From: Candidatus Calidifonticultor daggyaiensis
GTDB lineage: Bacteria > Actinomycetota > Humimicrobiia > Humimicrobiales > Humimicrobiaceae
Direction of reading: 5' to 3'
Assembly (NCBI GenBank): GCA_015661035.1
Contig: JACVJA010000080.1
Location: forward strand, 1 to 6,686
Length of the DNA stretch: 6,686 nucleotides
Part shown: positions 1-6,686 of the stretch, in pieces
Position numbering within the stretch: position 1 is the stretch's first letter
Layout: every line of letters starts with the position of its first letter
Made by a program: the position numbers and the translations under genes
Notes under the pieces: model-generated
The model's database searches: none
Told to the model about the DNA's origin: nothing
The model's input: the letters and a program-made list of their open reading frames with translations, nothing else

Positions 1-2474
1 TTAATAGGTCTATCCATAATGTCGCCCCGTGCATTTGCAACAAGACCCCTCATGCCTGCAAGCTGCCTTAACTGCTTTATATTACCTCTTGCACCAGATG
101 TAGCCATCATATAAACAGAGTTAAACTTGTCAAAATTCTTCTCCATTACATCAGCTACATCCTCAGAAGCCTGCGACCATATCTGTATTACTCGTTGGTG
201 TCTTTCATCATCTGTAATTAAACCTTCATTATAATATTCTTCAATCTTTTCAATTTTCTTTTCAACATTTTCTAAAATTTTGTATTTTTCATCAGGAATT
301 TCAATATCATCTATGCCAATTGTTAACCCAGACATTGTTGCATATTTAAATCCTGTCTCTTTAATGTTGTCTAATGTATCAGAAACTACTGACATTGGAT
401 ACTTTGAAATACAATCAGAAATTATTGAAATTAAGGCTTTTTTATTAACTTCTTTATTTACATACTCATAATCTTCTGGTAATGCTTGGTTAAATATAAT
501 TCTTCCAGCAGTTGTTTCAAAAACTTCACCGTTAATTTTTACCTTTATAAAATCATGCAAAGATATAAAACCATAATCATAATCCCGCAATACATCGTCT
601 ATTTCATTATATAAAACATTTCTTTTTACAGATTCTTTTCTTTCAGAAGTTAAATAATAAAGACCCAAAACCATATCCTGCGACGGAATAGTAACCGGGT
701 CTCCACTTGCTGGAGACAGTATGTTATTTGCCGAAAGCATAAGTATTAATGCTTCAGCTTTAGCTTCATCGGATAAAGGTACATGAACCGCCATTTGGTC
801 ACCGTCAAAATCTGCATTAAAAGGCGGACAAACTAATGGGTGAATTTGGATAGCTTTACCTTCAACAAGTATTGGTAAAAACGCTTGTATACCAAGTCTA
901 TGAAGTGTTGGAGCTCTATTTAACAGCACCGGGTGATTTTTTATTACCTGCTCTAAAACATCATAAACTTCGTCACTTCCTCTTTCAACCATAGATTTTG
1001 CATTTTTAATATTCTGAGCATAACCCTTTTCTACAAGCTCTTTCATTACGAAAGGTTTAAATAGTTCAAGTGCAATCATTTTTGGCAATCCACACTGCCA
1101 TAATTTTAATCTGGGATTTACAACAATTACTGATCTTCCTGAATAATCAACTCTTTTTCCTAATAGATTTTGTCTGAATCTGCCTTGCTTTCCTTTAAGC
1201 ATATCAGATAAAGATTTTAAAGGTCTATTCCCAGCACCTAATACAGCTCTGCCTCTTCTACCATTATCAAACAAGGAATCTACTGCTTCTTGAAGCATTC
1301 TTTTTTCATTGTTTATAATAATTTCAGGAGCATTCAGTTCTAAAAGCTTTTTTAACCTATTGTTTCTATTAATTACTCTTCTATACAAGTCATTTAAATC
1401 AGAAGTTGCAAATCTTCCACCATCAAGCTGTACCATAGGCCTTAATTCAGGAGGTATAACTGGAAGAACTTCTAAAATCATATACTCAGGCTTATTTTGT
1501 GAATTTTGAAAAACTGACAGAATTTTTAACCTTTTTACTGCTCTTGCTCTTTTTTGACCTTTTGAGTCTTTAATTATATTTTTTAGTTCCTCAACTTCTT
1601 TATCTACGTCAATATTTTTTAATATATCTCTAATAGCTTCTGCACCCATTCCTCCGTTAAAGTAATCTTTATATATTTCCCTCATTTTTTTAAAAAGGGC
1701 TTCATCTGATACAAGCATTTTTTCTTCTATATTTAAAAAGAAAGTTTGGGCTCTATCAATTAAATCCAACTCTTCCTTAAATATTTCTTTTTCCTCTTCA
1801 ATCATTTTTTCAGCTTCTTTTACAATCTTAGAAATTTTTGCTTCTAAATCTTTTTCAGAATTTATCTCATCATCATCAATAGCTTCAATTTCTTTTAAAT
1901 CTTCTCCATCTTTATATCTTTTTAATATATCTTCTTTATTTTCTTGTATTTCAGCAAGTCTTGCTTCATGAAGCTCTCTAGCTAGCTGTTTTGCATCCTC
2001 AGTCAATTTTTTAATTTTATCTTTATCAGCTTTTATTGCTTCTTTATTAACATAAGTAATAATATATGAATCAAAATATAAAACTTTTTCCAAATCTCTT
2101 GGGCTGATATCTAAAACATAACCAAGTCTTGACGGAACCCCTTTAAAAAACCAAATATGCGAAACTGGTGCAGCAAGATTAATATGGCCCATTCTTTCTC
2201 TTCTAACATTTGAACGTGTTACTTCTACTCCACACCTTTCACAAATTATTCCTTTAAACCTAACTCTTTTGTATTTTCCGCAGTAACATTCCCAATCTTT
2301 TGTGGGCCCAAAAATTCTTTCACAAAAAAGACCATCTTTTTCAGGCTTTAATGTTCTATAATTAATTGTTTCAGGCTTTTTAACTTCTCCATTTGACCAT
2401 GATCGAATTTTTTCAGGAGATGCTAGCCCTATTCTTATTGCATCAAAATTATTAACATCTATGCTAATTGCCAT
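1..2474 (-). CDS. rpoC: DNA-directed RNA polymerase subunit beta-prime (RpoC), 5' part, truncated by the window edge
   Basis: This gene encodes the beta-prime subunit, which carries the catalytic Mg2+ and forms half of the DNA-binding clamp of RNA polymerase. From ATG at 2474, 824 codons are open with no frameshift, and the frame leaves the window at position 1. Visible elements in order: the N-terminal zinc finger with Cys63, Cys65, Cys78 and Cys81 (CYCGKYKR...CERCG); a charged helical insertion at about residues 145-250; the [18 protein letters not shown] block near 338-355; the sigma-binding clamp helices at about 359-408, with Arg370 and Arg373 matching E. coli R275 and R278; [20 protein letters not shown] (428-447); [14 protein letters not shown] (519-532); and the catalytic NADFDGDQM with Asp555, Asp557 and Asp559. 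The window stops after the [18 protein letters not shown] block (793-810), so the bridge helix and trigger loop lie outside. The start is supported by GGAGG 8 nt upstream. It lies 106 bp downstream of rpoB on the same strand, as in the standard rpoBC operon. The identity is certain. Confidence 0.98.
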   Translation of the reverse strand, partial: MAISIDVNNFDAIRIGLASPEKIRSWSNGEVKKPETINYRTLKPEKDGLFCERIFGPTKDWECYCGKYKRVRFKGIICERCGVEVTRSNVRRERMGHINLAAPVSHIWFFKGVPSRLGYVLDISPRDLEKVLYFDSYIITYVNKEAIKADKDKIKKLTEDAKQLARELHEARLAEIQENKEDILKRYKDGEDLKEIEAIDDDEINSEKDLEAKISKIVKEAEKMIEEEKEIFKEELDLIDRAQTFFLNIEEKMLVSDEALFKKMREIYKDYFNGGMGAEAIRDILKNIDVDKEVEELKNIIKDSKGQKRARAVKRLKILSVFQNSQNKPEYMILEVLPVIPPELRPMVQLDGGRFATSDLNDLYRRVINRNNRLKKLLELNAPEIIINNEKRMLQEAVDSLFDNGRRGRAVLGAGNRPLKSLSDMLKGKQGRFRQNLLGKRVDYSGRSVIVVNPRLKLWQCGLPKMIALELFKPFVMKELVEKGYAQNIKNAKSMVERGSDEVYDVLEQVIKNHPVLLNRAPTLHRLGIQAFLPILVEGKAIQIHPLVCPPFNADFDGDQMAVHVPLSDEAKAEALILMLSANNILSPASGDPVTIPSQDMVLGLYYLTSERKESVKRNVLYNEIDDVLRDYDYGFISLHDFIKVKINGEVFETTAGRIIFNQALPEDYEYVNKEVNKKALISIISDCISKYPMSVVSDTLDNIKETGFKYATMSGLTIGIDDIEIPDEKYKILENVEKKIEKIEEYYNEGLITDDERHQRVIQIWSQASEDVADVMEKNFDKFNSVYMMATSGARGNIKQLRQLAGMRGLVANARGDIMDRPI

Positions 2475-2482
2475 TTAAAATT

Positions 2483-2487
2483 CCTCC
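2483..2487 (-). promoter_or_regulatory. Ribosome-binding site of rpoC
   Basis: The minus strand reads GGAGG followed by an 8-nt A/T-only spacer and then ATG at 2474. This is a full core Shine-Dalgarno match at good spacing. It fixes the rpoC start and shows that rpoC has its own efficient initiation site instead of depending on translational coupling to rpoB, whose stop is 106 bp upstream. Confidence 0.9.
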
Positions 2488-2534
2488 AAAAAATTAAATT
2501 TAAAATTGCAAAATTTATCTTAAAGATAATATAT

Positions 2535-2556
2535 GCTAATACCCATTACTATCAGC
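2535..2556 (-). other. Small hairpin in the rpoB-rpoC spacer
   Basis: On the transcribed strand GCTGATA and TATTAGC can pair as a 7-bp stem (one G-U pair) with an 8-nt loop. A second, A/U-only hairpin (TTATCT-TTA-AGATAA) lies just downstream at 2515-2529. Neither is GC-rich or followed by a U-run, so neither looks like an intrinsic terminator, and readthrough into rpoC is expected. An RNA processing or stability role is possible but is not shown by the sequence. No credible -35/-10 pair was seen in this spacer. Confidence 0.4.
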
Positions 2557-2580
2557 TTAATAATCCTTTATTGCTATAAT

Positions 2581-5500
2581 TTAAATATCATCATTAAAAG
2601 AATCATCAACTATATCTGAATAATCATCAGCAAAAGCTTTTTTAGATTTTTTCCCTGGCTTAACCGGTTCTTCAAGTAAATCTGGCTCTTCCTCATCACC
2701 ATAATAATCTTCCTCTTCTTCCTCTTCTTCTTCTAATTCTTCTTCCTCGCCAAAATTAGAAATTTCAGCAACTTGAGGTCCAACTAAATCAATTCCCAGT
2801 TCCTCAACAGTTTTCATTATCTCATCATGTTCAGTTTCTACCTTTACTTCTTTGCCCTCTTCTGATAATACCTCAACATCTAAAGCTAAACTCTGCATTT
2901 CTTTAACGAGTACTTTAAACGATTCAGGAATTCCGGGCTTTTCAATATTTTCACCTTTTACAATTGATTCATAGGTTTTTACACGTCCAACAACATCATC
3001 AGATTTAATTGTAAGCATTTCTTGTAAAGCATATGCTGCTCCATAAGCTTCCAGTGCCCAAACCTCCATCTCACCAAAACGTTGACCACCAAACTGCGCT
3101 TTACCGCCTAAAGGCTGCTGTGTAACGAGAGAATATGGACCAGTGGATCTCGCATGTATTTTATCATCAACAAGATGTAGAAGTTTTAAAACATATGCAT
3201 ATCCAACTGTAATTTTATCTGAAATCTTTTCACCATTAAGCCCATTATATAAAGCTGTTTTACCATCCTCAGGTAAACCTGCCTTTTTTAAGATTTCTAT
3301 TAAGTCTTTTTCGGAAGCGCCGTCAAAAATGGGGCAAGCACAATATACAGAACCGTCTTCAGCCCTTACTACATCTTTGCCATCCCAGCCTTTTTTGGCT
3401 GCCCATCCAAGATGCGCTTCAAAAATTTGTCCAACATTCATTCTAGATGGGACACCTAAAGGGTTAAAAATTATATCAACTGGGGTGCCGTCTTCCATAT
3501 AAGGCATATCTTCCTCAGGAAGTATTACAGAAATAATACCCTTATTTCCATGCCTTCCTGCAAGTTTATCACCAACAGATATTTTTCTTTTTTTAGCAAT
3601 AAAAACTCTTACCAACTCATTAACACCAGGAGCTAAATCACTTCCTTCTTTCCTTGAAAAAACTTGAACATCTATAACTATTCCTTCTTCTCCGTGTGGA
3701 ACTTTTAAAGAGCTATCCCTTACTTCTCTAGCTTTTTCTCCAAAAATAGCACGCAAAAGCTTTTCTTCTGCGGTAAGCTCTGTTTCTCCCTTAGGTGTGA
3801 TTTTTCCAACTAAAATATCTCCAGGTTTTACATAAGCTCCAATTCTTATAATTCCTCTATCATCAAGATTCCTAAGCATTTCTTCACTTACATTAGGAAT
3901 ATCCCTTGTAATCTCTTCTGGCCCTAATTTAGTTTGCCTTGCTTCTATTTCTTGCTTAGATATATGTATAGAAGAAAGAATATCTTCTTTTACAAGCCTT
4001 TCTGAAATAATAATTGCATCTTCATAGTTATATCCTTCCCACGGCATATAGGCTACAAGTAAATTTCTTCCAAGTGCAAGTTCTCCACCTTGTGTAGAAG
4101 GGCCATCTGCAATTACCTGACCGGCTTGTACCCTTTCACCTTCTTGTACAATTGGCCTTTGATTTATACAAGTACCCTGGTTTGAACGCTTAAATTTGTA
4201 CAAATTATGTCTTTTAACTCCATCATGATTATCATATTGGATATCAATATAATTAGCACAAACCTTTACAACTATACCATCACCTTCAGCAAGTACAATA
4301 TGTCCGCTATCACGGGCTACCTTTTTCTCCATACCTGTCCCTACAAGTGGAGCTTCTGGCCAAATTAAAGGAACAGCTTGCCTTTGCATATTTGAACCCA
4401 TTAAAGCTCTGTTTGCATCATCATGCTCCAAAAAAGGAATTAATGATGTTGCTGCACTAAAAATTTGCTTTGGAGAAACATCCATATAGTCAATCATATG
4501 AGGTTCTGCTGCAATAACTTCACCACCTGCAGTACACAAAATTTTCTTTTCTAAAAATTCTCCTTTTGAATTAATATTAGCTGTTGCTTGAGCAATTATA
4601 TAGTTTTCTTCTTTATCAGCAGAAAGATATTCAACTTCATCAGTAACTTTTCCGTTTTTAACTTTTCTATAAGGTGTTTCTATAAAACCATACTCATTTA
4701 ACCTAGCATAAGTTGCAAGAGAACCAATAAGTCCAATATTTGGACCTTCTGGAGTTTCAATAGGACACATTCTTCCATAATGTGATGAGTGAACATCTCT
4801 AACCTCAAATCCTGCTCTTTCTCTGCTTAAACCTCCAGGACCAAGTGCTGAAAGCCTTCTTTTATGAGTAATTTCAGCAAGCGGATTTGTCTGGTCTAAA
4901 AATTGAGAAAGTTGGCCACTGCCAAAAAATTCTTTTAAAGCAGCAACAAGGGGTCTAATATTAATTAAAGTTTTAGGCGTTATTGTTTCAGGCTCTTGTG
5001 TTGTCATTCTCTCCTTAACAACACGTTCAAGCCTTGAAAGTCCAATTCTTACCTGATTCTGAATAAGTTCACCAATATTTTTGACTCGCCTGTTTCCAAA
5101 GTGGTCAATATCATCAATTTCACCAATATTATTCATTAATTGAATAAGATATTTTACAATTAAAAATATATCCTTAGCATTTAAAATCATAGGATTAGAT
5201 GAATCAATCCGTATTCTTTCATTAATTTCTTTTAATCTTTGCTCTACCTTATCTTCAAGCTGTTCTTCAAGTTTTTGATTTAATTTAAATCTGCCAACTT
5301 TACCTAAATCATACCTTTTTGGGTCAAAAAACATACTAAAAATTAAATTCCTTGCACTATCAAGTGTTGGGGGTTCACCAGGCCTAAGTTTTTTATAAAT
5401 CTCTATTAATGCTTCTTCTTCAGTTTCAGTTACATCTTTTTCAATGGTATTTTTGACACAATCAACTTTGTCAAATGGGGCAAACAAAGAAAGCATTTCC

Positions 5501-6102
5501 TCGTTATTACCAAAACCAACTGACTTTAAAAATATAGTCATTAAAAACTTTCTTTTCCTGTCAATCCTAACATAGCCAACATTTTTTTTATCAGTCTCAA
5601 ATTCAATCCATGAACCTCTTGTTGGTATAACTTTACAAAAATAAATTTCTTTTTCACTTTTTTTATCTATATCTGAATCATAATAAACTCCAGGAGATCT
5701 TACTAGCTGGGAAACCAGTACTCTCTCAGTACCATTTATAATAAACGTACCTTTATCAGTCATCATTGGGATATCACCTAAGAATACTTCCTGTTCCTTT
5801 TTTTCTCCTGTTTCCTTATTTATAAAAGTTGAATTGACCTTTAACGGTGCAGAATATGTAAGGTCTCTCATTTTACATTCATCAGGAGTAGTATTAACCT
5901 CACCTATGCTGTAACTTCCAAAAGATAGTGACATTGTCCCAGTAAAATCCTCAATTGGAGAAATATCCTGAAGTGCTTCTTTTATTCCCTCATTTAAAAA
6001 CCATTCAAATGATTTTCTTTGAATATCAAGAAGATGTGGTATTTCCATTATTTTCTTTATTTTTCCAAAATTATATCTTTGGATTTTTGTACCTTTTATC
6101 AT
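2581..6102 (-). CDS. rpoB: DNA-directed RNA polymerase subunit beta (RpoB), complete
   Basis: RpoB is the beta subunit of RNA polymerase; with beta-prime it forms the catalytic cleft and it contains the rifampicin pocket. From ATG at 6102 it has 1173 residues, close to actinobacterial and Bacillus RpoB and well short of E. coli (1342), so the large E. coli insertions are absent. Elements, numbered from this start: protrusion/lobe with [11 protein letters not shown] at 118-128; the rifampicin region at about 394-418 with Asp403, His413 and Ser418 (E. coli D516, H526, S531); [16 protein letters not shown] at 444-459; NYEDAI with Glu694-Asp695; the flap at about 764-800; [12 protein letters not shown] with Lys846 and Lys854 near the active site; and the C-terminal clamp [20 protein letters not shown] at 999-1018. 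After about residue 1107 comes an acidic tail with eight consecutive Glu (1124-1131). An ATG at 6111 would add three residues (MNL), but the Shine-Dalgarno directly abuts it, so 6102 is preferred. No frameshift or missing catalytic residue was seen. Confidence 0.97.
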   Translation of the reverse strand: MIKGTKIQRYNFGKIKKIMEIPHLLDIQRKSFEWFLNEGIKEALQDISPIEDFTGTMSLSFGSYSIGEVNTTPDECKMRDLTYSAPLKVNSTFINKETGEKKEQEVFLGDIPMMTDKGTFIINGTERVLVSQLVRSPGVYYDSDIDKKSEKEIYFCKVIPTRGSWIEFETDKKNVGYVRIDRKRKFLMTIFLKSVGFGNNEEMLSLFAPFDKVDCVKNTIEKDVTETEEEALIEIYKKLRPGEPPTLDSARNLIFSMFFDPKRYDLGKVGRFKLNQKLEEQLEDKVEQRLKEINERIRIDSSNPMILNAKDIFLIVKYLIQLMNNIGEIDDIDHFGNRRVKNIGELIQNQVRIGLSRLERVVKERMTTQEPETITPKTLINIRPLVAALKEFFGSGQLSQFLDQTNPLAEITHKRRLSALGPGGLSRERAGFEVRDVHSSHYGRMCPIETPEGPNIGLIGSLATYARLNEYGFIETPYRKVKNGKVTDEVEYLSADKEENYIIAQATANINSKGEFLEKKILCTAGGEVIAAEPHMIDYMDVSPKQIFSAATSLIPFLEHDDANRALMGSNMQRQAVPLIWPEAPLVGTGMEKKVARDSGHIVLAEGDGIVVKVCANYIDIQYDNHDGVKRHNLYKFKRSNQGTCINQRPIVQEGERVQAGQVIADGPSTQGGELALGRNLLVAYMPWEGYNYEDAIIISERLVKEDILSSIHISKQEIEARQTKLGPEEITRDIPNVSEEMLRNLDDRGIIRIGAYVKPGDILVGKITPKGETELTAEEKLLRAIFGEKAREVRDSSLKVPHGEEGIVIDVQVFSRKEGSDLAPGVNELVRVFIAKKRKISVGDKLAGRHGNKGIISVILPEEDMPYMEDGTPVDIIFNPLGVPSRMNVGQIFEAHLGWAAKKGWDGKDVVRAEDGSVYCACPIFDGASEKDLIEILKKAGLPEDGKTALYNGLNGEKISDKITVGYAYVLKLLHLVDDKIHARSTGPYSLVTQQPLGGKAQFGGQRFGEMEVWALEAYGAAYALQEMLTIKSDDVVGRVKTYESIVKGENIEKPGIPESFKVLVKEMQSLALDVEVLSEEGKEVKVETEHDEIMKTVEELGIDLVGPQVAEISNFGEEEELEEEEEEEEDYYGDEEEPDLLEEPVKPGKKSKKAFADDYSDIVDDSFNDDI

Positions 6103-6111
6103 TAAATTCAT

Positions 6112-6119
6112 CTCCCCTT
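6112..6119 (-). promoter_or_regulatory. Ribosome-binding site of rpoB (decides the start)
   Basis: The minus strand reads AAGGGGAG directly followed by ATG (6111), then AATTTA and a second in-frame ATG (6102). The GGAG core therefore has zero spacing to the first ATG and 9 nt to the second. Ribosomes need roughly 5-10 nt, so the second ATG is the likelier start. Most bacterial beta subunits begin only a few residues before the conserved N-terminal segment, which fits either choice. Confidence 0.75.
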
Positions 6120-6209
6120 AAAAATTATTTTAAAAACACCTAAAAAGCAATTATTAAACAAAAAAAGCAAATAAAAGTATAAAAAAAGTATAAAAAGTAA
6201 AAAACAAAA
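6120..6209. other. Helically phased A-tracts (possible curved DNA)
   Basis: Runs of four or more A on the plus strand are centred near 6122, 6134, 6144, 6163, 6175, 6184, 6194 and 6202, mostly about 10-12 bp apart with one gap of about 19 (two turns). This is the pattern expected of intrinsically bent DNA. In the rpoB transcript the same stretch reads as U-runs just upstream of the Shine-Dalgarno, which could serve as an unstructured ribosome landing site. Part of it is a short repeat of the form GTATAAAAA (6177-6196). Very high AT content alone could produce some of this phasing. Confidence 0.4.
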
Positions 6210-6238
6210 CTAAATAAGCCTAAACAATTAAAGATTTA

Positions 6239-6313
6239 CAAGCTTAGCTTAAACTTGTTCAGCTTAAAATAACTTTGTTTAAAAAGCTCAGTTTAAAAAG
6301 CTCAGTTTAAAAA
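6239..6313 (-). repeat. Degenerate tandem array, 14-16 bp units, in the rpoB leader
   Basis: On the transcribed strand two exact 14-bp copies of TTTTTAAACTGAGC (6300-6313 and 6286-6299) are followed by diverged units TTTTTAAACAAAGTTA (6270-6285) and TTTTAAGCTGAACAAG (6254-6269), then TTTAAGCTAAGCTTG (6239-6253). Two small hairpins fall at the ends. CAGTTT-TTTT-AAACTG spans 6303-6318. CAAGTTTA-AGC-TAAGCTTG spans 6239-6257, an 8-bp stem with one G-U pair. The repeat units and coordinates are seen directly; any regulatory role is unknown. Replication slippage is a sufficient explanation for the two exact copies. Confidence 0.7.
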
Positions 6314-6358
6314 AACTGGCAAATGTAGAAAAACTAATAGGAAAACTGACGATGAAAC

Positions 6359-6386
6359 ATTCTATCAATAAAAAATAAAATGTCAA
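6359..6386 (-). promoter_or_regulatory. Predicted sigma-A promoter of rpoBC
   Basis: The minus strand has a perfect -35 TTGACA (6386-6381), a 16-bp spacer and a -10 TAGAAT (6364-6359, five of six consensus bases). A TGA directly before the -10 gives the extended -10 TGn motif. The 20 bp upstream of the -35 (about 6388-6407) are A/T-only apart from two bases and resemble an UP element. It is the best-matching promoter in the 500 bp upstream of rpoB and is correctly oriented. The predicted start is near 6352. Transcription from further upstream could also contribute. Confidence 0.75.
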
Positions 6387-6434
6387 GAAAATTTTAAAAT
6401 TGTTTTGTTATTCTGTGATAATGTAATACAAGAA

Positions 6435-6451
6435 AAACAATTTTATTGTTT
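6435..6451. other. AT-only palindrome upstream of the promoter
   Basis: AAACAAT and ATTGTTT (plus strand) form a perfect 7-bp inverted repeat around a 3-nt centre. On the minus strand the stem is followed by TTC, so it is at best a feeble terminator. It partly overlaps one copy of the 25-bp tandem repeat. It could be a protein-binding palindrome or simply a product of AT richness. Confidence 0.3.
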
Positions 6452-6491
6452 ATACTTAATTAGTTCGTTATTGTTTAAACCTAATTAGCTC
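6442..6491 (-). repeat. 25-bp tandem direct repeat, two copies, upstream of the rpoB promoter
   Basis: On the minus strand GAGCTAATTAGG... (6491-6467) is directly followed by GAACTAATTAAG... (6466-6442). The 25-bp copies differ at four positions. Each contains the near-palindrome CTAATTA followed by ATAAACAATAA or TTAAACAATAA. Relative to the predicted start site they lie at roughly -90 to -139. A further GAACTAATTA occurs in the opposite orientation at 6582-6591. The duplication is clear in the sequence; function as an operator is only a possibility. Confidence 0.7.
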
Positions 6492-6609
6492 CTGATGAAT
6501 AATTCACTATTTTGCCAATATTGACTTTTATTTGAGAATAAAATTAATTAAAATTTTTAAATTTTAGCAATTATTCAGCTAGAACTAATTATACCTAAAA
6601 ATAAATTAT
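6492..6609. other. AT-rich intergenic DNA without a recognisable gene
   Basis: No sustained open frame, tRNA-like or rRNA-like sequence was seen here. It contains an inverted copy of the GAACTAATTA element (6582-6591), a TATAAT hexamer on the minus strand (6593-6588) that lacks a matching -35, and an AT-only run around 6541-6567 rich in small palindromes. Confidence 0.5.
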
Positions 6610-6686
6610 TCATGATAAAAAATCATAATTTGAAACCACAGTTTGTAAAAATTCTTTTATTTGCTCAATACTGTAAGTTTCTTTTA
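6610..6686 (-). CDS. Possible C-terminal end of an unrecognised upstream gene (partial)
   Basis: On the minus strand one frame is open from the window edge through 24 codons to TGA (6612-6610), reading KETYSIEQIKEFLQ and ending NYDFLS. The composition, amphipathic with alternating charged and hydrophobic residues, looks like a genuine protein end, and the strand agrees with rpoB. It does not resemble the C-terminus of ribosomal protein L7/L12 (rplL), the usual gene before rpoB. The fragment is too short to assign a function. In DNA this AT-rich, 24 stop-free codons can occur by chance, and the plus strand is also open here from an ATG at 6612 to the edge, though without a Shine-Dalgarno. Confidence 0.35.
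   Translation of the reverse strand, partial: KETYSIEQIKEFLQTVVSNYDFLS

Larger units (their letters stand above)
6103..6352 (-). other. Untranslated leader of rpoB (about 240-250 nt)
   Basis: This is the stretch between the predicted transcription start (about 6352, seven bases after the -10 element) and the rpoB start. All frames on both strands are broken by frequent stops. The minus strand has no ATG between the predicted start site and 6111, so no ATG-initiated leader peptide is present. Its 5' half holds a degenerate repeat array (6239-6313) and its 3' half is U-rich in RNA. No GC-rich terminator hairpin and no riboswitch class that I recognise was seen. The extent depends on the promoter prediction. 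Confidence 0.5.

Noticed and set aside
280..471. Open frame of 63 codons on the plus strand
   Set aside because: It lies wholly antisense to the conserved rpoC coding sequence, has no good Shine-Dalgarno and its translation has no recognisable family features.
1309..1509. Open frame of 66 codons on the plus strand
   Set aside because: It is antisense to the conserved sigma-binding region of rpoC; its Phe/Leu/Ser-rich translation is what the complement of Lys/Glu-rich codons gives.
3143..3502. Open frame of 119 codons on the plus strand
   Set aside because: It is the longest antisense frame, but it mirrors one of the most conserved parts of rpoB (catalytic-domain and clamp region), where codon constraint on the other strand explains the lack of stops. 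No ribosome-binding site was seen.
5955..6143. Open frame of 62 codons on the plus strand running past the rpoB start
   Set aside because: It is antisense to the rpoB N-terminus and continues only a few codons into non-coding leader DNA; no ribosome-binding site or family similarity was seen.
6239..6313. Leader repeats considered as a CRISPR array
   Set aside because: Units are 14-16 bp and directly adjacent with no spacers, and there are no cas genes.
6303..6318. CAGTTT/AAACTG hairpin as an attenuator-type intrinsic terminator
   Set aside because: The stem is only 6 bp with two G-C pairs, and the following bases (AGCTTTTT) do not form an immediate long U-run. Termination strength would be poor.
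6588..6593. Perfect TATAAT on the minus strand as a second rpoB promoter
   Set aside because: No acceptable -35 hexamer lies 16-18 bp upstream and there is no TGn extension. In DNA this AT-rich the hexamer alone means little.
6612..6686. Plus-strand ATG open to the right edge (25 codons)
   Set aside because: No Shine-Dalgarno precedes it, the translation is not protein-like enough to support a call, and it competes with the more plausible minus-strand frame.
1..6686. Search for mobile elements, inteins, introns, tRNA or rRNA genes
   Set aside because: Both coding sequences are collinear with their families apart from the noted RpoC insertion and RpoB tail. No self-splicing motifs, transposase, long inverted repeats or structured RNA genes were seen.

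Overview
The window holds the 3'-to-5' (minus-strand) rpoB-rpoC transcription locus of a bacterium: a complete rpoB (RNA polymerase beta subunit) and, downstream of it, the first 824 codons of rpoC (beta-prime), which runs off the left edge. To the right of rpoB is a gene-poor, extremely AT-rich stretch of about 500 bp with a convincing promoter, a long untranslated leader and several short repeats. At the far right edge there may be the last codons of another minus-strand gene.

Organism. The DNA is strongly AT-rich and codons favour A or T in the third position. The proteins nevertheless lean towards Actinomycetota/Chloroflexota rather than Bacillota. RpoC carries a charged, helical insertion of about 100 residues after the N-terminal zinc finger, of the kind I recall from actinobacterial beta-prime. 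RpoB lacks the large E. coli lineage-specific insertions and has the '[17 protein letters not shown]' style of fork/lobe sequence. A low-GC, deep-branching relative of Actinomycetota (for example a Humimicrobiia-like lineage) or of Chloroflexota would fit. This is inference from remembered alignments, and only a phylogeny could settle it.

Layout, in transcription order (right to left). 6686-6610: possible tail of an unrecognised upstream gene, not rplL-like. 6609-6387: AT-rich intergenic DNA with a 25-bp tandem duplication and small palindromes. 6386-6359: sigma-A-type promoter (perfect TTGACA, 16-bp spacer, extended TAGAAT). About 6352-6103: leader of roughly 240-250 nt with a degenerate 14-16 bp repeat array, then a U-rich segment with phased A-tracts in the DNA, then the Shine-Dalgarno. 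6102-2581: rpoB. 2580-2475: 106-bp spacer with a small hairpin and a strong rpoC ribosome-binding site. 2474-1: rpoC, cut just before the bridge helix.

The two genes encode the two large subunits that form the catalytic cleft of RNA polymerase and are almost certainly cotranscribed from the promoter at 6359-6386. I found no novel biological system here. The coding part is a conserved housekeeping locus, and what is worth a second look lies in the rpoB upstream/leader region, the RpoB acidic C-terminal tail and the RpoC insertion.
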